Shown here: piece after piece, positions 50,501-59,078 of the stretch
Numbering within the stretch: the first letter of the stretch is position 1
How the letters are laid out: every line of letters begins with the position of its first letter
Source of the DNA: Hymenolepis diminuta
Lineage: Eukaryota > Platyhelminthes > Cestoda > Cyclophyllidea > Hymenolepididae
Assembly (NCBI GenBank): GCA_900708905.1
Contig: CAADRB010000037.1
Span: 555,188-619,187, forward strand
Length of the DNA: 64,000 bases
Direction of reading: 5' to 3'
The notes under the pieces: generated by a model
Told to the model about the DNA's origin: nothing
Databases searched by the model: none
The model's input: only the letters and a program-made list of their open reading frames with translations
Program-made: the position numbers and the translations under genes

Positions 50501-51777
50501 GGTCGAGTGGAGGGAGTCATTTATATGAAAGTGTAACCTTACCTGGCATTAATATATCCCTTGGAGGTAGCCATTGACTTATACTTCCAGAATTTATTTT
50601 GTAGAATCAATCGATCAACAGAATCGAGAAGTAGAACAACACCGACGTATTGATTATGCTGGAGGTCCACTTCTATTTCTTCGAATTTGATATCGATTTC
50701 AACTTGGGGGATCTTAAATTGAACTTTTTCGGGTTGCATGTGGACATGAAGAAGTGCGTTGAAGGAAATCGGACGAAGAACTATAAGATTATGGGTATGA
50801 ACATCATTGAATCAACATACTGTAATCCATTCCCGTTGTGGTTTTATCAAAACTTGCAATGGAAGAACTCATAACATTCTACAATTTATGATAAAAATCT
50901 ACAAATAAGTCTTACCCTAAGAGGGCCAGTAGGGAGATTTCCGTAAATTTTCGTATCATGATTCCAGTAAATGGCAAGAGAATCCAGTTCAGCAAGCTAA
51001 AACGAAGATCGAATATAAAAAACACATACCTTGAAGAACTCTTTCGACGAGTCATTAGCGAGAATAGCTGGCTGACCAAAGCCATCACAAGTCTAGGAAG
51101 TCTAGATAAATAAAATAAAATTTACCTGAAAAGCTAACCGATTCAATGTCATACCGGCGGAAAATCGCATTCCACGAATAGTGGTGTGGTCTTCATAACG
51201 AATGTGGATGTTTTCAATTTTAACTTGGACATTTTTAATAATTTGAGCGGCAAGTTTTTCAAGGAATGTATCTGGAGTTTCATCCATTTCTGTTTTTCGT
51301 TCTTGACGAAGTTCTTCAATGGATTGAAGTGTCTTGCGTTTGACTTCACGGTGATACTGACGCTCCTTATTTTCATCATAAACAACATCTAACAAATATT
51401 AAAGTTAAAGATATTATGAACCAGTTCGAGGCACAGCAAGGACATATAGACCCTCTAACTCAGCAACCACGGGTTCAGTGTAAAGATTTTTGAAGGGTAT
51501 TTTAAGTTTTAGTTTGCCTTAAGAAAAGGTTAAAGTGACGAACAAGCATACGTATATGGCCTTGTATGACCCTGACGGGTATTTTAAAATCGTCAAATGC
51601 AGTAGATCGCACATCGACATTGTCCAGGGAAACGTTTCCTTAAATTTTAAATCATCTCTAATAAGGGATATACTAACCGGATAGCAGACCCAAGCTGAGT
51701 TGTGAGGCATTAAGGGTCTCCAGGTAATTGCCCAGATATCGATTTAAGAGATCAGCAATTAAAGTCTCAAAAACCAT
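7825..51777 (-). CDS. VPS13: VPS13 (VPS13A/C-like) bridge-type lipid-transfer protein, complete, about 65 exons
   Basis: Known role of the family: a rod-shaped protein with a hydrophobic groove that moves phospholipids in bulk between membranes at contact sites (ER to mitochondria, endosomes, lipid droplets). The start is the ATG at 51777-51775 (G at -3 and +4), opening with [20 protein letters not shown], the family's chorein start. The stop TAA is at 7825-7827. Exons with GT/AG borders and matching phases sum to about 10.7 kb, roughly 3,550 codons, against 3,174 for human VPS13A and 3,753 for VPS13C. Domain order seen: chorein, RBG rod, FFAT-like motifs, VAB, ATG2_C/DH-like, PH-like. The colinear match to VPS13A is continuous. 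Uncertain points: the exon at 28740-28868, the donor at 31814 (or 31802), and the junction between 20917 and 20837, which I could not bring into phase. The A versus C assignment is not settled. Confidence 0.95.
8622..12079 (-). CDS. VPS13: VPS13 exons 58-61: ATG2_C / DH-like four-helix region
   Basis: Exons read as 11884-12079, 11729-11804, 10031-10194 and 8622-8791. The sequence includes [59 protein letters not shown] and [20 protein letters not shown], close to QMYVLILGLDVLGNPFGLIR and FFKGVGKGLVGAVARPTGG of VPS13A. In the family this Gly-rich amphipathic-helix region (shared with ATG2) binds lipid droplets and mitochondria. The intron after 11729 contains the mariner element, which starts only 14 bp past the splice donor. 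The intron between 10031 and 8791 is 1.2 kb and I see nothing else in it. Confidence 0.94.
10507..10531. repeat. Mariner left terminal inverted repeat
   Basis: These 25 bp next to the TA duplication at 10505-10506 pair with 11688-11712 with two mismatches. This end is the 3' end relative to the transposase reading direction. Confidence 0.92.
10581..11450 (-). pseudogene. Mariner transposase, frameshifted and inactive
   Basis: The N-terminal part (11232-11438) has the paired HTH domain ([20 protein letters not shown]). The middle includes [24 protein letters not shown] sequence and [13 protein letters not shown] near 10830. The C-terminal part (10581-10829) has [20 protein letters not shown] and ends [26 protein letters not shown]. 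Between the HDNARSHA and HPPYSP motifs about 55 bases seem to be missing, which shifts the frame. In active mariners the third catalytic Asp is in APxD; here it reads APTE, and SPD reads SPH. The gene cannot make a working transposase in this copy. Confidence 0.92.
11688..11712. repeat. Mariner right terminal inverted repeat
   Basis: These 25 bp pair with 10507-10531. They are followed by TA at 11713-11714 and then, 14 bp from the element's end, by the splice donor of VPS13 exon 59 (gtaag read on the minus strand from 11728). Confidence 0.92.
12682..13991 (-). CDS. VPS13: VPS13 exons 52-57: last rod segment between VAB and ATG2_C
   Basis: Exons read as 13879-13991, 13390-13778, 13252-13321, 13085-13187, 12888-13013 and 12682-12812. 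Conserved pieces include [20 protein letters not shown] (like VALQDVGISLVNNYTKQEVA), [18 protein letters not shown] (like YFHISPIKLHLSVS) and [16 protein letters not shown] (like [17 protein letters not shown]). This is one of the most conserved parts of VPS13 and forms the end of the groove leading to the C-terminal membrane-binding module. Introns here are short (from about 70 bp up), and all borders fit GT-AG with consistent phase. Confidence 0.93.
14485..22682 (-). CDS. VPS13: VPS13 exons 38-51: VAB (adaptor-binding, SHR-BD) domain
   Basis: Exons read as 22134-22682, 21804-22061, 20917-21087, 20468-20837, 19901-19981, 19708-19818, 19522-19623, 18666-18758, 17740-17913, 16547-16654, 15267-15353, 14984-15193, 14774-14910 and 14485-14740. 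The VAB domain is known as a six-repeat beta module that binds adaptor proteins through PxP motifs, each repeat carrying a conserved Asn. I see six candidates in order: IRNQTGLPL (about 22330), [10 protein letters not shown] (about 21075), LHNHLPVPV (about 20495), [11 protein letters not shown] (about 19530), FMIVNKTS (about 15275) and [10 protein letters not shown] (about 14805). The domain therefore looks intact. Exon 46 (17740-17913) inserts a His-rich segment just before [20 protein letters not shown]. The junction from 20917 to 20837 is out of phase in my reading. Confidence 0.9.
17740..17913 (-). other. His-rich insert exon within the VPS13 VAB domain
   Basis: This exon is in phase 0 with both neighbours. 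It encodes [20 protein letters not shown], then an acidic/Ser stretch, then [20 protein letters not shown] and [11 protein letters not shown]. In human VPS13A the equivalent position is a short loop between FFNNNK and VQLMVTDSELSNQF, so most of the exon is extra. It carries nine consecutive His and further His in a PFH repeat. It is probably a disordered, surface-exposed, possibly metal- or pH-sensitive loop, but that function is a guess. The run is coded by mixed CAC/CAT codons, which argues against recent simple-repeat slippage. Confidence 0.75.
22682..33847 (-). CDS. VPS13: VPS13 exons 21-37: middle RBG rod
   Basis: Exons read as 33620-33847, 31814-32123 (end uncertain), 30301-30524, 29554-29727, 29402-29482, 28740-28868 (tentative), 28093-28337, 27681-27828, 27259-27543, 27020-27189, 25811-25899, 24510-24656, 24213-24346, 24022-24144, 23665-23953, 23519-23595 and 23172-23291; exon 38 then starts at 22682. 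Recognisable matches include [18 protein letters not shown] with [17 protein letters not shown] (exon 27), which mirrors VVVIPQSP and FVADFGLITMTNTFHM of VPS13[13 protein letters not shown] (exon 34) mirrors IKDLQVRACPF. Exon 37 has [20 protein letters not shown], equivalent to IFIVLEAGIGHRTVPML. The region is a long run of RBG repeats that form the lipid-conducting groove. Exon 26 has an open phase-0 frame and plausible borders, but no family match that I recognise. Confidence 0.87.
32948..33060. repeat. Dispersed repeat, copy A
   Basis: Shares an ordered set of blocks with 40982-41090 and 47291-47400 in the same orientation: a start like GAAGTG, a middle ending TACGAGAAAC, then TTTACCATCT and ACCGGAGTTAA. 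Diverged but clearly alignable over about 110 bp. It lies within a VPS13 intron. No coding potential and no terminal repeats seen; the class (MITE, SINE or element tail) is unknown. Confidence 0.6.
33306..33317. repeat. Poly-G run of 12
   Basis: Twelve consecutive G in the intron between VPS13 exons 21 and 22. A similar G tract with an unresolved base is at about 62658-62668. Such tracts are prone to length errors in assemblies. Confidence 0.85.
34250..35250 (-). pseudogene. Decayed Tc1/mariner-superfamily transposase (DDE_3 type)
   Basis: In the intron between VPS13 exons 20 and 21, three minus-strand frames in sequence give pieces of one transposase. At 35032-35235 is a helix-turn-helix-like N-terminus ([20 protein letters not shown]). 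At 34682-34930 is [15 protein letters not shown]. At 34456-34722 are [20 protein letters not shown] and [18 protein letters not shown], then NFHPHVTPN. At 34256-34513 is [20 protein letters not shown]. These match the animal family whose intact motif reads VFQQDSAPxH. The catalytic Asp is replaced by Glu, and several frameshifts separate the pieces. No paired inverted termini were found by eye. Confidence 0.83.
35292..35440. repeat. Pair of 23-bp direct repeats beside the decayed transposase
   Basis: The 23 bases at 35292-35314 (starting ggtgtcctcagataccttac) recur at 35418-35440 with two changes, 126 bp apart. They sit just beyond the N-terminal end of the Tc1/mariner relic, so they may be subterminal repeats of that element. 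No matching inverted copy was seen at the other end. Confidence 0.6.
35658..48725 (-). CDS. VPS13: VPS13 exons 11-20: first part of the RBG rod with FFAT-like motifs
   Basis: Exons read as 48409-48725, 46808-46885, 45332-45586, 43523-43675, 41847-42124, 39189-39306, 36275-36422, 35996-36199, 35865-35927 and 35658-35786. Exon 11 encodes [16 protein letters not shown], the counterpart of the GWFSWLWSW stretch in VPS13A. Exon 13 carries [20 protein letters not shown], a typical rod strand pattern. Exons 15/16 join across RRG/EDF through a GC donor. Exon 17 gives [20 protein letters not shown], which lines up with KFKIYGKLPLISLRISDKKL. Exon 18 is acidic and Ser-rich and holds the FFAT-like motifs. 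Alternating amphipathic beta strands with few hydrophobic helices fit an extended groove, not a globular enzyme. Introns here are large (about 1.2-2.8 kb in exons 10-17). Confidence 0.9.
36038..36193 (-). other. Two FFAT-like motifs in VPS13 exon 18 (possible VAP binding)
   Basis: Exon 18 starts [18 protein letters not shown] (36173-36193) fits the FFAT core EFFDAxE at positions 1-4. Further on, after the acidic stretch DDQTEDGSD, comes IFFDSSE (36038-36058), which has F2, F3, D4, S5 and E7 of the core. Human VPS13A has its FFAT (EFFDA) at an equivalent place in the rod, where it binds ER-resident VAP. Seen: the two motifs and the acidic flank. Inferred: ER tethering through VAP. The second motif, with its acidic flank, is the more canonical site; the first has EFFD but no acidic tract before it. 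Confidence 0.6.
36423..39188 (-). other. Longest VPS13 intron (2.8 kb), nothing coding seen
   Basis: Between exons 16 and 17. Short frames on the plus strand (for example 36729-36980 and 37161-37370) have no family match and are AT-rich. A block at about 38100-38330 is relatively GC-rich and repeat-like but unassigned. Confidence 0.6.
39307..41846 (-). other. VPS13 intron 15 with a GC-AG splice pair
   Basis: The exon on the right ends CGA AGA G at 41847 and the next bases are gcaggt; the exon on the left begins GT GAG GAC after cag at 39307. Joining at the GC donor gives RRGEDF, matching the family pattern RxGDNW/RxGEDF. The nearby GT (4 bases on) would put the next exon out of frame and into an immediate TGA. 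So the reading frame and family conservation both demand the GC donor. The 2.5-kb intron also holds a copy of a dispersed repeat at 40982-41090 and otherwise nothing recognisable. Confidence 0.75.
40982..41090. repeat. Dispersed repeat, copy C
   Basis: Same block order as copy A: GAAGTGTTCACAAGATCTG, then GGGGAAGGGCATCCTGTGGC, CGCTCTAATGAGAA, TTTTCTACCACCTCT and AGAATTAATTA. Lies in the GC-AG intron of VPS13. A weaker additional copy (GGGAGTGGCATTATGTAGCC, then TAGTGAGAAGCTC) is at about 33117-33180. Confidence 0.6.
44177..44199. repeat. CT dinucleotide microsatellite
   Basis: About eleven uninterrupted CT units within the VPS13 intron between exons 13 and 14. Other simple tracts: CA repeat at about 17356-17372, a pyrimidine tract at about 804-836, and a CT-rich tract at about 26280-26299. 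Confidence 0.9.
47291..47400. repeat. Dispersed repeat, copy D
   Basis: Same block order: GGAAAGTGTTTATAACATTT, GGAGAAGGGATTTAGGTCCC, GCTGTTATGAGAAACTCGCC, TTCTACCACC and CCAGAGTTAATCAATAC. Lies in the VPS13 intron between exons 11 and 12. Confidence 0.6.
50137..51777 (-). CDS. VPS13: VPS13 exons 1-10: N-terminal chorein domain and start of rod
   Basis: Exons read as 51678-51777, 51552-51638, 51422-51517, 51126-51388, 51030-51092, 50916-50996, 50821-50878, 50543-50780, 50281-50461 and 50137-50199. Conserved stretches include [20 protein letters not shown] (exon 3), the charged helix plus [20 protein letters not shown] (exon 4), LAIYWNHDT (exon 6), [15 protein letters not shown] across exons 7/8, and [20 protein letters not shown] (exon 9). 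These match the capping N-terminus that sits on the ER in known VPS13 proteins and starts the lipid groove. Introns 1-7 are only 39, 34, 33, 33, 33, 37 and 40 bp, so automated gene calling could easily read through or skip exons. Exon 7 (58 bp) was found by requiring phase between exons 6 and 8. All borders here are GT-AG. Confidence 0.93.
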
Positions 51778-54510
51778 CTCAACGTCCCATAAGGTTAAGG
51801 TTAGTTGATAAATGTAGCTGTAGGCTAACCAATTATTTAACTTGACCTTAAATAAGATAACCTTCCGTTTTTAGCGGTGTAATGCATGTGGGATACTAAA
51901 AGTGAAAATTTCTTTTATAAATATATTAGTTGGTAGACCAAATAGATATTTGAGATATAAATTATACTAATATTTATGTTTGATTTTATTTTGTTGCTGG
52001 TTTCAGGCACTATATTAATTTATTTAGATTTCTAGAAAGACTATGCATTCTCCTCTGAGGTGTGTTATGGATTATTTATCCTTAATAGAAAAAGTCTCTT
52101 ATGCAATTATATGAGTAGGTGATTTATTGATTATGTAATTTTCTCAAGAGGACTTAACTTTGATAGCTGCCCTTTATTATTATGGGATATTGGTAGTCAT
52201 TCTGGATTAGATGTAGAAGAATAAAAAATGATTAACCGAAATCGCATCGCTTGAATTATTGATAAAGTGATTGCTGCAGCTTGCATAATAAACTGATTTT
52301 AAAAGCAGAAGGAGATAAGCCTATTTTGAAACATTCATTTAAAGCATCAATGATATCAGTCATTCTTACATTTATTTGGCTAACCGTTTTCTCTCCACTG
52401 GAGCCGCAGTTAACCAGGAATTTTAAGAATATCGCATCGTTTATCTGCATGTGCTGGATTCTTAAATGATAAGCTGAAGGCATCGAGAAGATGATGAAGA
52501 TAACGATGGGTCTTACTTAATATGATCTTCGGATCGGGGTTGAGCAATATTTACTTAACGGGTAGCTCATGATCCAAAAATCAAATTTCGTGAGTCGTTC
52601 CCTGGATTACTGAGCAAATTCTTCTCGGCGATGTCCAGTGCTTATTGACCAGTTGATCGATAATAATTATCAGTCTTAACACTTCGATTATTTTTCTCCC
52701 GAAAGCAGAAGGATCATATATGGTATTAAGCAGCTCATGTGATCATGACATAGCAGAAATAAGGTGGCGAAAATTTTCAAATTAGTGTTATAACGTTAAA
52801 ACCTAGAAGTCCCGTTAGTAACCTCGCAGAGCCCGCATTCCAGAAAACTCGGTAATATAGCGACTTAACACGGAAGCCACGGCACAGCACAAGACACATT
52901 ATAGTAAACAGGCGGGTATTTTCGAAACTCCATCTCAGTCGGTATCGGCTTAACCAGATAAACATAGTTATCAAGTGTCTTTTATCAGTGGAGAAATAAA
53001 GAAATAAATAATATATTTATTTAGAGAAGAAATATTGGGAGTAGGGAAAATAATTACCTTTTCTTCTAACAGTTAGATAAAAGTTCTTTCCATCCAAGTT
53101 TTGCTAAAAATGCATCCGTAAATGAACGTGACATTTGTTAAAGTCATATGTACCATTTGATACTCTGCTAACCACCACACCTCTATATTTAGCACTGTTA
53201 TGGTTAGTTTATGGAAAACGAAAGTAGCTAAGAAGTCCCTAGTATAGTAGAGTAGATCTTGGCTGAAACTGTAACTCTTTTATACACCTCAAGGTGTATG
53301 AAGACAGATTTGTGACAAGTAGGGGTGCACTGCGATTACTCGGTTGGCGTCAATACAAGATCATGGAAGTACTTGCTGATTTATAGGTTGTCTAATAGTT
53401 TACTTAACTCTAGGGTTAACAGAGTGCTTTCATTTAAGGTAAGGACCAAGGTAGAGTGAAAATGTTACATGTTATACCAAGAGGCATAAACATGGGAGCC
53501 AGGACACTTTGTCGTGTTGTGAACACGCTCCAAATTTGAATAAAAGAAACTAATAATACAAATATCTTACATTCAATTGTCGATTCGCTATCTAAATTTC
53601 CATTAGCGCTCACTCACTTGCTTAAATTCGTCCATTGTTTACGAAAGCCACATAAGACGTCTTTAATTACATGAATTCCGGACATGGTATGCGTCACTGA
53701 AATGTGGCTTAATTGGACAAGTCTGGAATCTGGACTGTCTGATTATTATTGTTATTTTAAACTACGTGCGATGATTTGGAATTTTTTGGTCCCCTTGGAA
53801 CTCTTTCCTATGTTTGATTGTCTATTTCTATCTTGTTTTATTCAGTGATTGGTAGAGTAATCAGTTGTGTTCCACGTAGATTGGGGGGCTAGTAATTTCC
53901 TTCTCAGTGATCCGCCGTTTGATATACCGGTCGGGAGCGAATTGATTCTGTTGCTTACCCATGGTTATTTGTCGATTAAGCCCAATTATCTTAAGCCCAA
54001 TAAGCTTCACCACATTCTATTTGTGACACCTACTTCGATGTACCGATTTCTCTTCCTTATCTAAGTTCTATTTGTTGAGTTTTACTCTGTTAGTTGTTAG
54101 AGGACTGGGACCGTCTTTTTCATCTCTCCTTATATAAATATGCTACCATTTCCCCTGCCTCCTTCCTTGTCTGTGGAAGTGAATACGGTGAAGTTTGGTC
54201 TATTTTAAGCTGTAGCCTTTATTCAACTAGTCTTTTTATAATTGTGTCTGAATGAATCGAACATTTACTTTAAACTTTTTCCCTGGCAATAAAGACAAAT
54301 GCTCCACCCAAACGAACAACAAAATTATGAATAAATCGACTTTGATCTTCTCTTTTCACAATGTTCATTTTCAATCCAAACAAACACATACAGATTTCTC
54401 AAGTGCTCTTCTTAAAAGGGAGTTTCTAAAAGTCGAGGGGGTGAGGGAGAGGTTGAAATTAATTTACAAAATACAGGCGAGAGATGATAGGCTCATTGTC
54501 ATTACATGCA
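51778..54510. other. Intergenic region between RasGAP 3' end and VPS13 start
   Basis: This 2.7-kb AT-rich stretch must contain the RasGAP 3' UTR (right) and the VPS13 promoter and 5' UTR (left). No convincing exon or TATA box was found. A short block at about 52147-52165 (gaggacttaactttgatag) also occurs within dispersed repeat copy A. Confidence 0.5.
54218..54223 (-). promoter_or_regulatory. Candidate poly(A) signal of the RasGAP gene
   Basis: AATAAA on the minus strand, about 290 bp downstream of the RasGAP stop at 54511. It is the first canonical hexamer I see on that strand in this stretch. Confidence 0.4.
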
Positions 54511-57500
54511 TCAGGAGGTAAGAGGTGAGCTTGAAAGGATATACACACCACCAGTGGTACGTCGTTGTGTTGTGGAAGCTTGCGATTTTGACTGGTTCTG
54601 GGAAGCATTGTTCGGCGTGAAAATATTGCAATTCGAAGTTGATACATAGCTTTGTGGATGAGGTCTGGGTCTATGTGGGTGCAGAACAACAAACTCCAAC
54701 TCGTCAGAACAATCATTCTTGTTAGACAATCGTCGAATACCCACCGGGGTCTGAGGACTGGATCGATGCACTGGTCCGTTAGTTCCAACCACCGTTGTGG
54801 CAACTCCAGGAACCGATGGTTTACTCAGAACAAGAGTTGTAGTTCTCTGACGCCGAACAGGTACAGTAGGATGGGTGTCTGAGGAATCACTACTTTCTCT
54901 ACTTCTACGAGGACTCACAGAAGCAGATCCAGACCTCGTTAAAGTGAAAGTCTTAGACACTGCAGATCGGTGAGTTTTATGTTGTGGATGAGTATGTTCA
55001 ATAAGACTATTGGTTGATTTTGTGAGAACGGAGGATTCATCTGGGTTATAATTCAACCAGTGGAGGGACGGGGTTGAGGTATGGGGATGAAGACGAAGTT
55101 GAGTTGTTTTTGAAGTTGGGGGACTAATTTCAGAAACAATGGGGGTTTGAATTGTCAGCGAGGGGCCTTTTGAGGGCAAAGTGAGGGGAGCATAGTTGGG
55201 GCTCTGAATTGGTCGAGATCTGGAACGGTTATTGGACAAACGACGCTCTTGCATGCTCAGGAGATCATTGCGCTCTCTCTCAAGCCTGCAATTCAAACGA
55301 GCGGAGTTAATTAGAGTATTATAAATGCCAGTTTAAAAAAGCTAAGTTATTGTTAACAAACTGCAAACTACCACACCTGATAACCTGCTGTTTTTTATTT
55401 AAATCCGGTATTCAGTGCTGAAACAAATATATTAATTTATATTAATAATACTGTTTTGTAAACTAAGAGCCAACAGCTTTATTCCTTTCCGTTACTCGTT
55501 TGATTGGTATATTGCTTCTAAATTATGCATGAAGTATGAAAACATAATTTTTGCACCCTATGCTGATAGTACTGGGTATAAAAAAGTTCTCTCGTTCAGA
55601 TAACAATATCAGACTTCTTAACTCCTCACTATAAGAGGATTCCTAATTCCATCTGAAACAATGTATCTTGATGCAATGCTCTCATTGCATTTTTGCCATT
55701 AACAAAATTTCTTTCATGGTGATTACAATTAATACTACGACATACCAAGCAACAGCGTCTCCTAGTTCTTCCAGAGTTGACGTCAAAAGTTGTTCATTTT
55801 CTGCCGGTACGGGTTGAGTCGGGCCATAACCACTAGCTTCACTTTGTTCACTGTTCTTTTTAACAGACAGCTGACGTCTGTTATCAGTTTCAAAGTTCCA
55901 GGAGCTTGAACTAGTTCCCATGGTGCCCATGTCATCGATGGCCGCTTGACCTGCATAATAATCTCCGAAATCGTAGTCCATTGGGAAGATACTGGTACCA
56001 ACAGCAGAGGAAGACTTCTTTTGTGCTGTTGTGGTAGATTTACCTGGCGTTGCAATCAAAGAGGTGACGGTGGGAGGAGGATGGTTGATTGCCAGACTAG
56101 CATTTGTAACTTGGCGATAGGGGTAGTGGTGTTGAGTTGTGCTGGTTGTTGATGACTCCTGTTTATTGTTGTTGGTAAGAGATGACGACGCCGTTGAAGA
56201 TCTTGAGAGATGTGACCTGAACTAAAATCGGAGAATAAATGGGTGAATTCAAGGTGTAAAGCATATTGATTATAAGCTGTTAAGTATTAGCAACAACCCG
56301 GACAAATCCACATAGCACAAGTTCAGGACGTATGTACTATTTATTGACAAATTAAGACGTTATATGGAAACAGAATGGTAAAAAGAGCAATTATCTGATC
56401 TCAATATCCTGAGTTATTTAAGTACTTCATTAATATTTTGATGGGTGTTTGCATTACACTTATTGACTTGGCCGATTAAGTTTGCATGTGTCCGATAAAG
56501 AGGTTGTGACATTAAGTTAATGTCACAACAGAAGAGCTTTCGGGGCAAAATGCTAACAAGAAAATTTTCGGATTAAAATAATGTTGAAAACTCACATGGG
56601 TGATAATAGGATTAGGTCTAGGCTCGAGAATGACATTCTCGCTATTCGACGGTGTCGCAGAAGTCGTTGTTTTCAAGGGATCACGAGCCACTGTGGAGTG
56701 ATGATGGTGAGTTCCATGGTGTTGATGGGTTTTTCTAGGCGAGGACTGTTCAGCAGATGCAATTCCACTAGATGATCGAGAGATAGCCAGTGTATTGATT
56801 TGCGAAGGAGCAGGAGGAGCAGTAAGGGGACTGGAAGTGGAGCATTCCATTTGTAGAGCTTCTGGGCTATTGGGGACAAATGGACGTCGGTAGAGTGAGA
56901 AGGCGCTGTAAGGAGGTGAGGGGAACTGCAGAGTGTGAACTGGGCTTGCTCCACTACTGGACGTCATCTGTCCGCCACTTCCACCACTCTTATCTTCCCC
57001 CTCATACGGTGCATCATATGTTGTTCGTCTTCGAGATGCGTGCGTCTACAGTGCAATAAAGCGCGATAAGTATTTATACATTAATGCCAGGTTCATTCTT
57101 AGAAAGAAAGTTGAAATTCTTGTATCTCTGACCAAGAAACCCCCATTCAAGTACTCTCATTAAGTAGATATCGAAATAGTAACCTTCGGTAATGATGAAA
57201 GCTTCACCCAAACTCCTCATATTAGTCGATTAACATCTAAAAAATGCTGCTCATCAGTGAAATAAAGGGACAAATTCGTCATCAGAGAACATGAATTCAA
57301 CGACTTAAGCAAATTTTACTTATTTAAAAGAGATATTATCCTCTACCAAAGAGAAAGAAATGTGGATGTTAATTTCGTTTATAAAAATGCAAGCGGTTAG
57401 CTAAGAATGACAAAAATAATTTTTTCCTAAGTTTAAATATTACTATACAAATTATTAATCTAATTAGTAATTTCATTTAATGCACCTAGAAGAGGAATAT

Positions 57501-59078
57501 TTTTGAAAGTTGATAAGTCGGTTTTAAATAGGAGATCATAAAGGTCACTCAGAAAGAAATGGAAGAAAACTTAGCAATGATAGGATGAGGCGATTCATTG
57601 TTGACCTCAATGCGGGAGTTTTACCATGTCAAAGTGCAGGAAAGCATGTCCGATAAGCCTTGGTGACATTTTCTGTTACACTTTATGACAGGCATTTTGA
57701 CTCAAAAATTCCCATCTAGTCATCATACTCCGATAATTATGTTGATAATTCTCACTATGGTTACGTATTCAGCGTGGGTAAACATAAGACTAGTTGATAC
57801 GTGCCAGACCTACTGGCTTCATTGCATTATTTCAGATTAGCCTGAATTAAATTGAACCTCCAAATCTCTTGAGGCTTAGTGTTATTTGTCAATATATTTT
57901 TGCTCAAATCGCTCGGAGGCGTCTGTTTTGTTTGGTCTTAATGCGCTTTTAATACTTTTCCTCCGCTACCACCCCCTAGATGCATGTGAGGTGCTGAAAC
58001 AGTGGAGCGTTGCATTTTTTCTCATATGAGTGCAGACAGCGCGTGAACATGAACTACTATATGCACTTTTGTCTGTTCCTCTCCAGAATTTGTTTTTAAC
58101 TTTGATGAATTAGGAGGACTAAATGCGATATTTGAATCACTTATAGCCTTCTTAATACCGATGAAGTAGCGGTGTCACATGCATTTGCAAAGCCTGAAAC
58201 CTCGGGTCCGAGACCCGCCACCTGACGTCAAGTGAACGGACTGACAAATCACATTCATTAAAATCACAGGTAGCTTCGATATGATCTAGCAGGTCTTGGA
58301 GAAACCGTTTACAAATATTTTTAGAATCTTAATTGATAAAAGGTATAATTCGATTTCAAAATTTCGTTCGTCTTCATGACTTTTGAAAAAAATGAACAAA
58401 ACAATAATCCCAAAATGTTTATCTTGAATTTAAAATTTAATTCACTTTCAAATCGAATAAGAGACAAAAATTGCTTACTGAATCATAGACCTCATCAGTA
58501 TAGGGGTCGTCATAATCCACATCATGTCTCCCACCGCCACTATTTCGTCTGAAGGCGGACCCCTTAAGCAATTCCCTCATAGTGACTCGATCATCAGTTT
58601 TATCCTCTCCAAAAGGAATCGTTTTCTTCGGTGAGGTCATCACAACATCACTTAGATTAGACTGGTGTTGATAACCATCACTTCCTGGTAGTCGAACAGT
58701 TGTAGGTCGAACAGCTTTAGGTTTAGCAATTGGAGATCCGATGGCGTTTAAATCAGGAATCGATTGTCGAGGGACTGAAGCAGAAGAAAAATCACTTGTG
58801 GATTCCTCCATAGGGAGGTAGAATCGAGGTAGCGGGTTGAGGATATCTGATTTCACACTGTAAGAGGTAGCATATGGCATAGCTAGAGCAGGAAGACGCT
58901 TGGTAGAGTTTACAGAGGCGTATGAGGAATCGGAGGTAACACGGCCCTCCATGAAGTCGTTTGCAGGTAGCCCAATTCCATTTTTTAAGTTCTCCAGGTG
59001 GGCTATGATTTTGGGAAGACGAGACAATGAAGGAGGTAGAGACTCGGTCGGTGACGTTGTGTTCCCAGAAAGGAAAAT
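54511..59078 (-). CDS. RasGAP exons for the disordered C-terminal tail
   Basis: Exons read as 58479-59078, 56596-57045, 55746-56221 and 54511-55285. The tail is rich in Ser, Thr, Pro and Asn, with short His runs (KTHQHHGTHHHHSTVARDP) and many potential SP/TP and RxxS phosphosites. This is the usual composition of SynGAP/DAB2IP tails, although I see little residue-level similarity. A short charged stretch (LERERNDLLSMQERRLSNN) near 55230-55285 could be a remnant of the coiled coil found near the C-terminus of SynGAP relatives. The stop after YILSSSPLTS is the first in frame; an additional downstream exon cannot be excluded. Confidence 0.8.

Noticed and set aside
54652..54882. Plus-strand frame opposite the RasGAP tail
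   Set aside because: Shadow of the real exon; no domain and no splice support.
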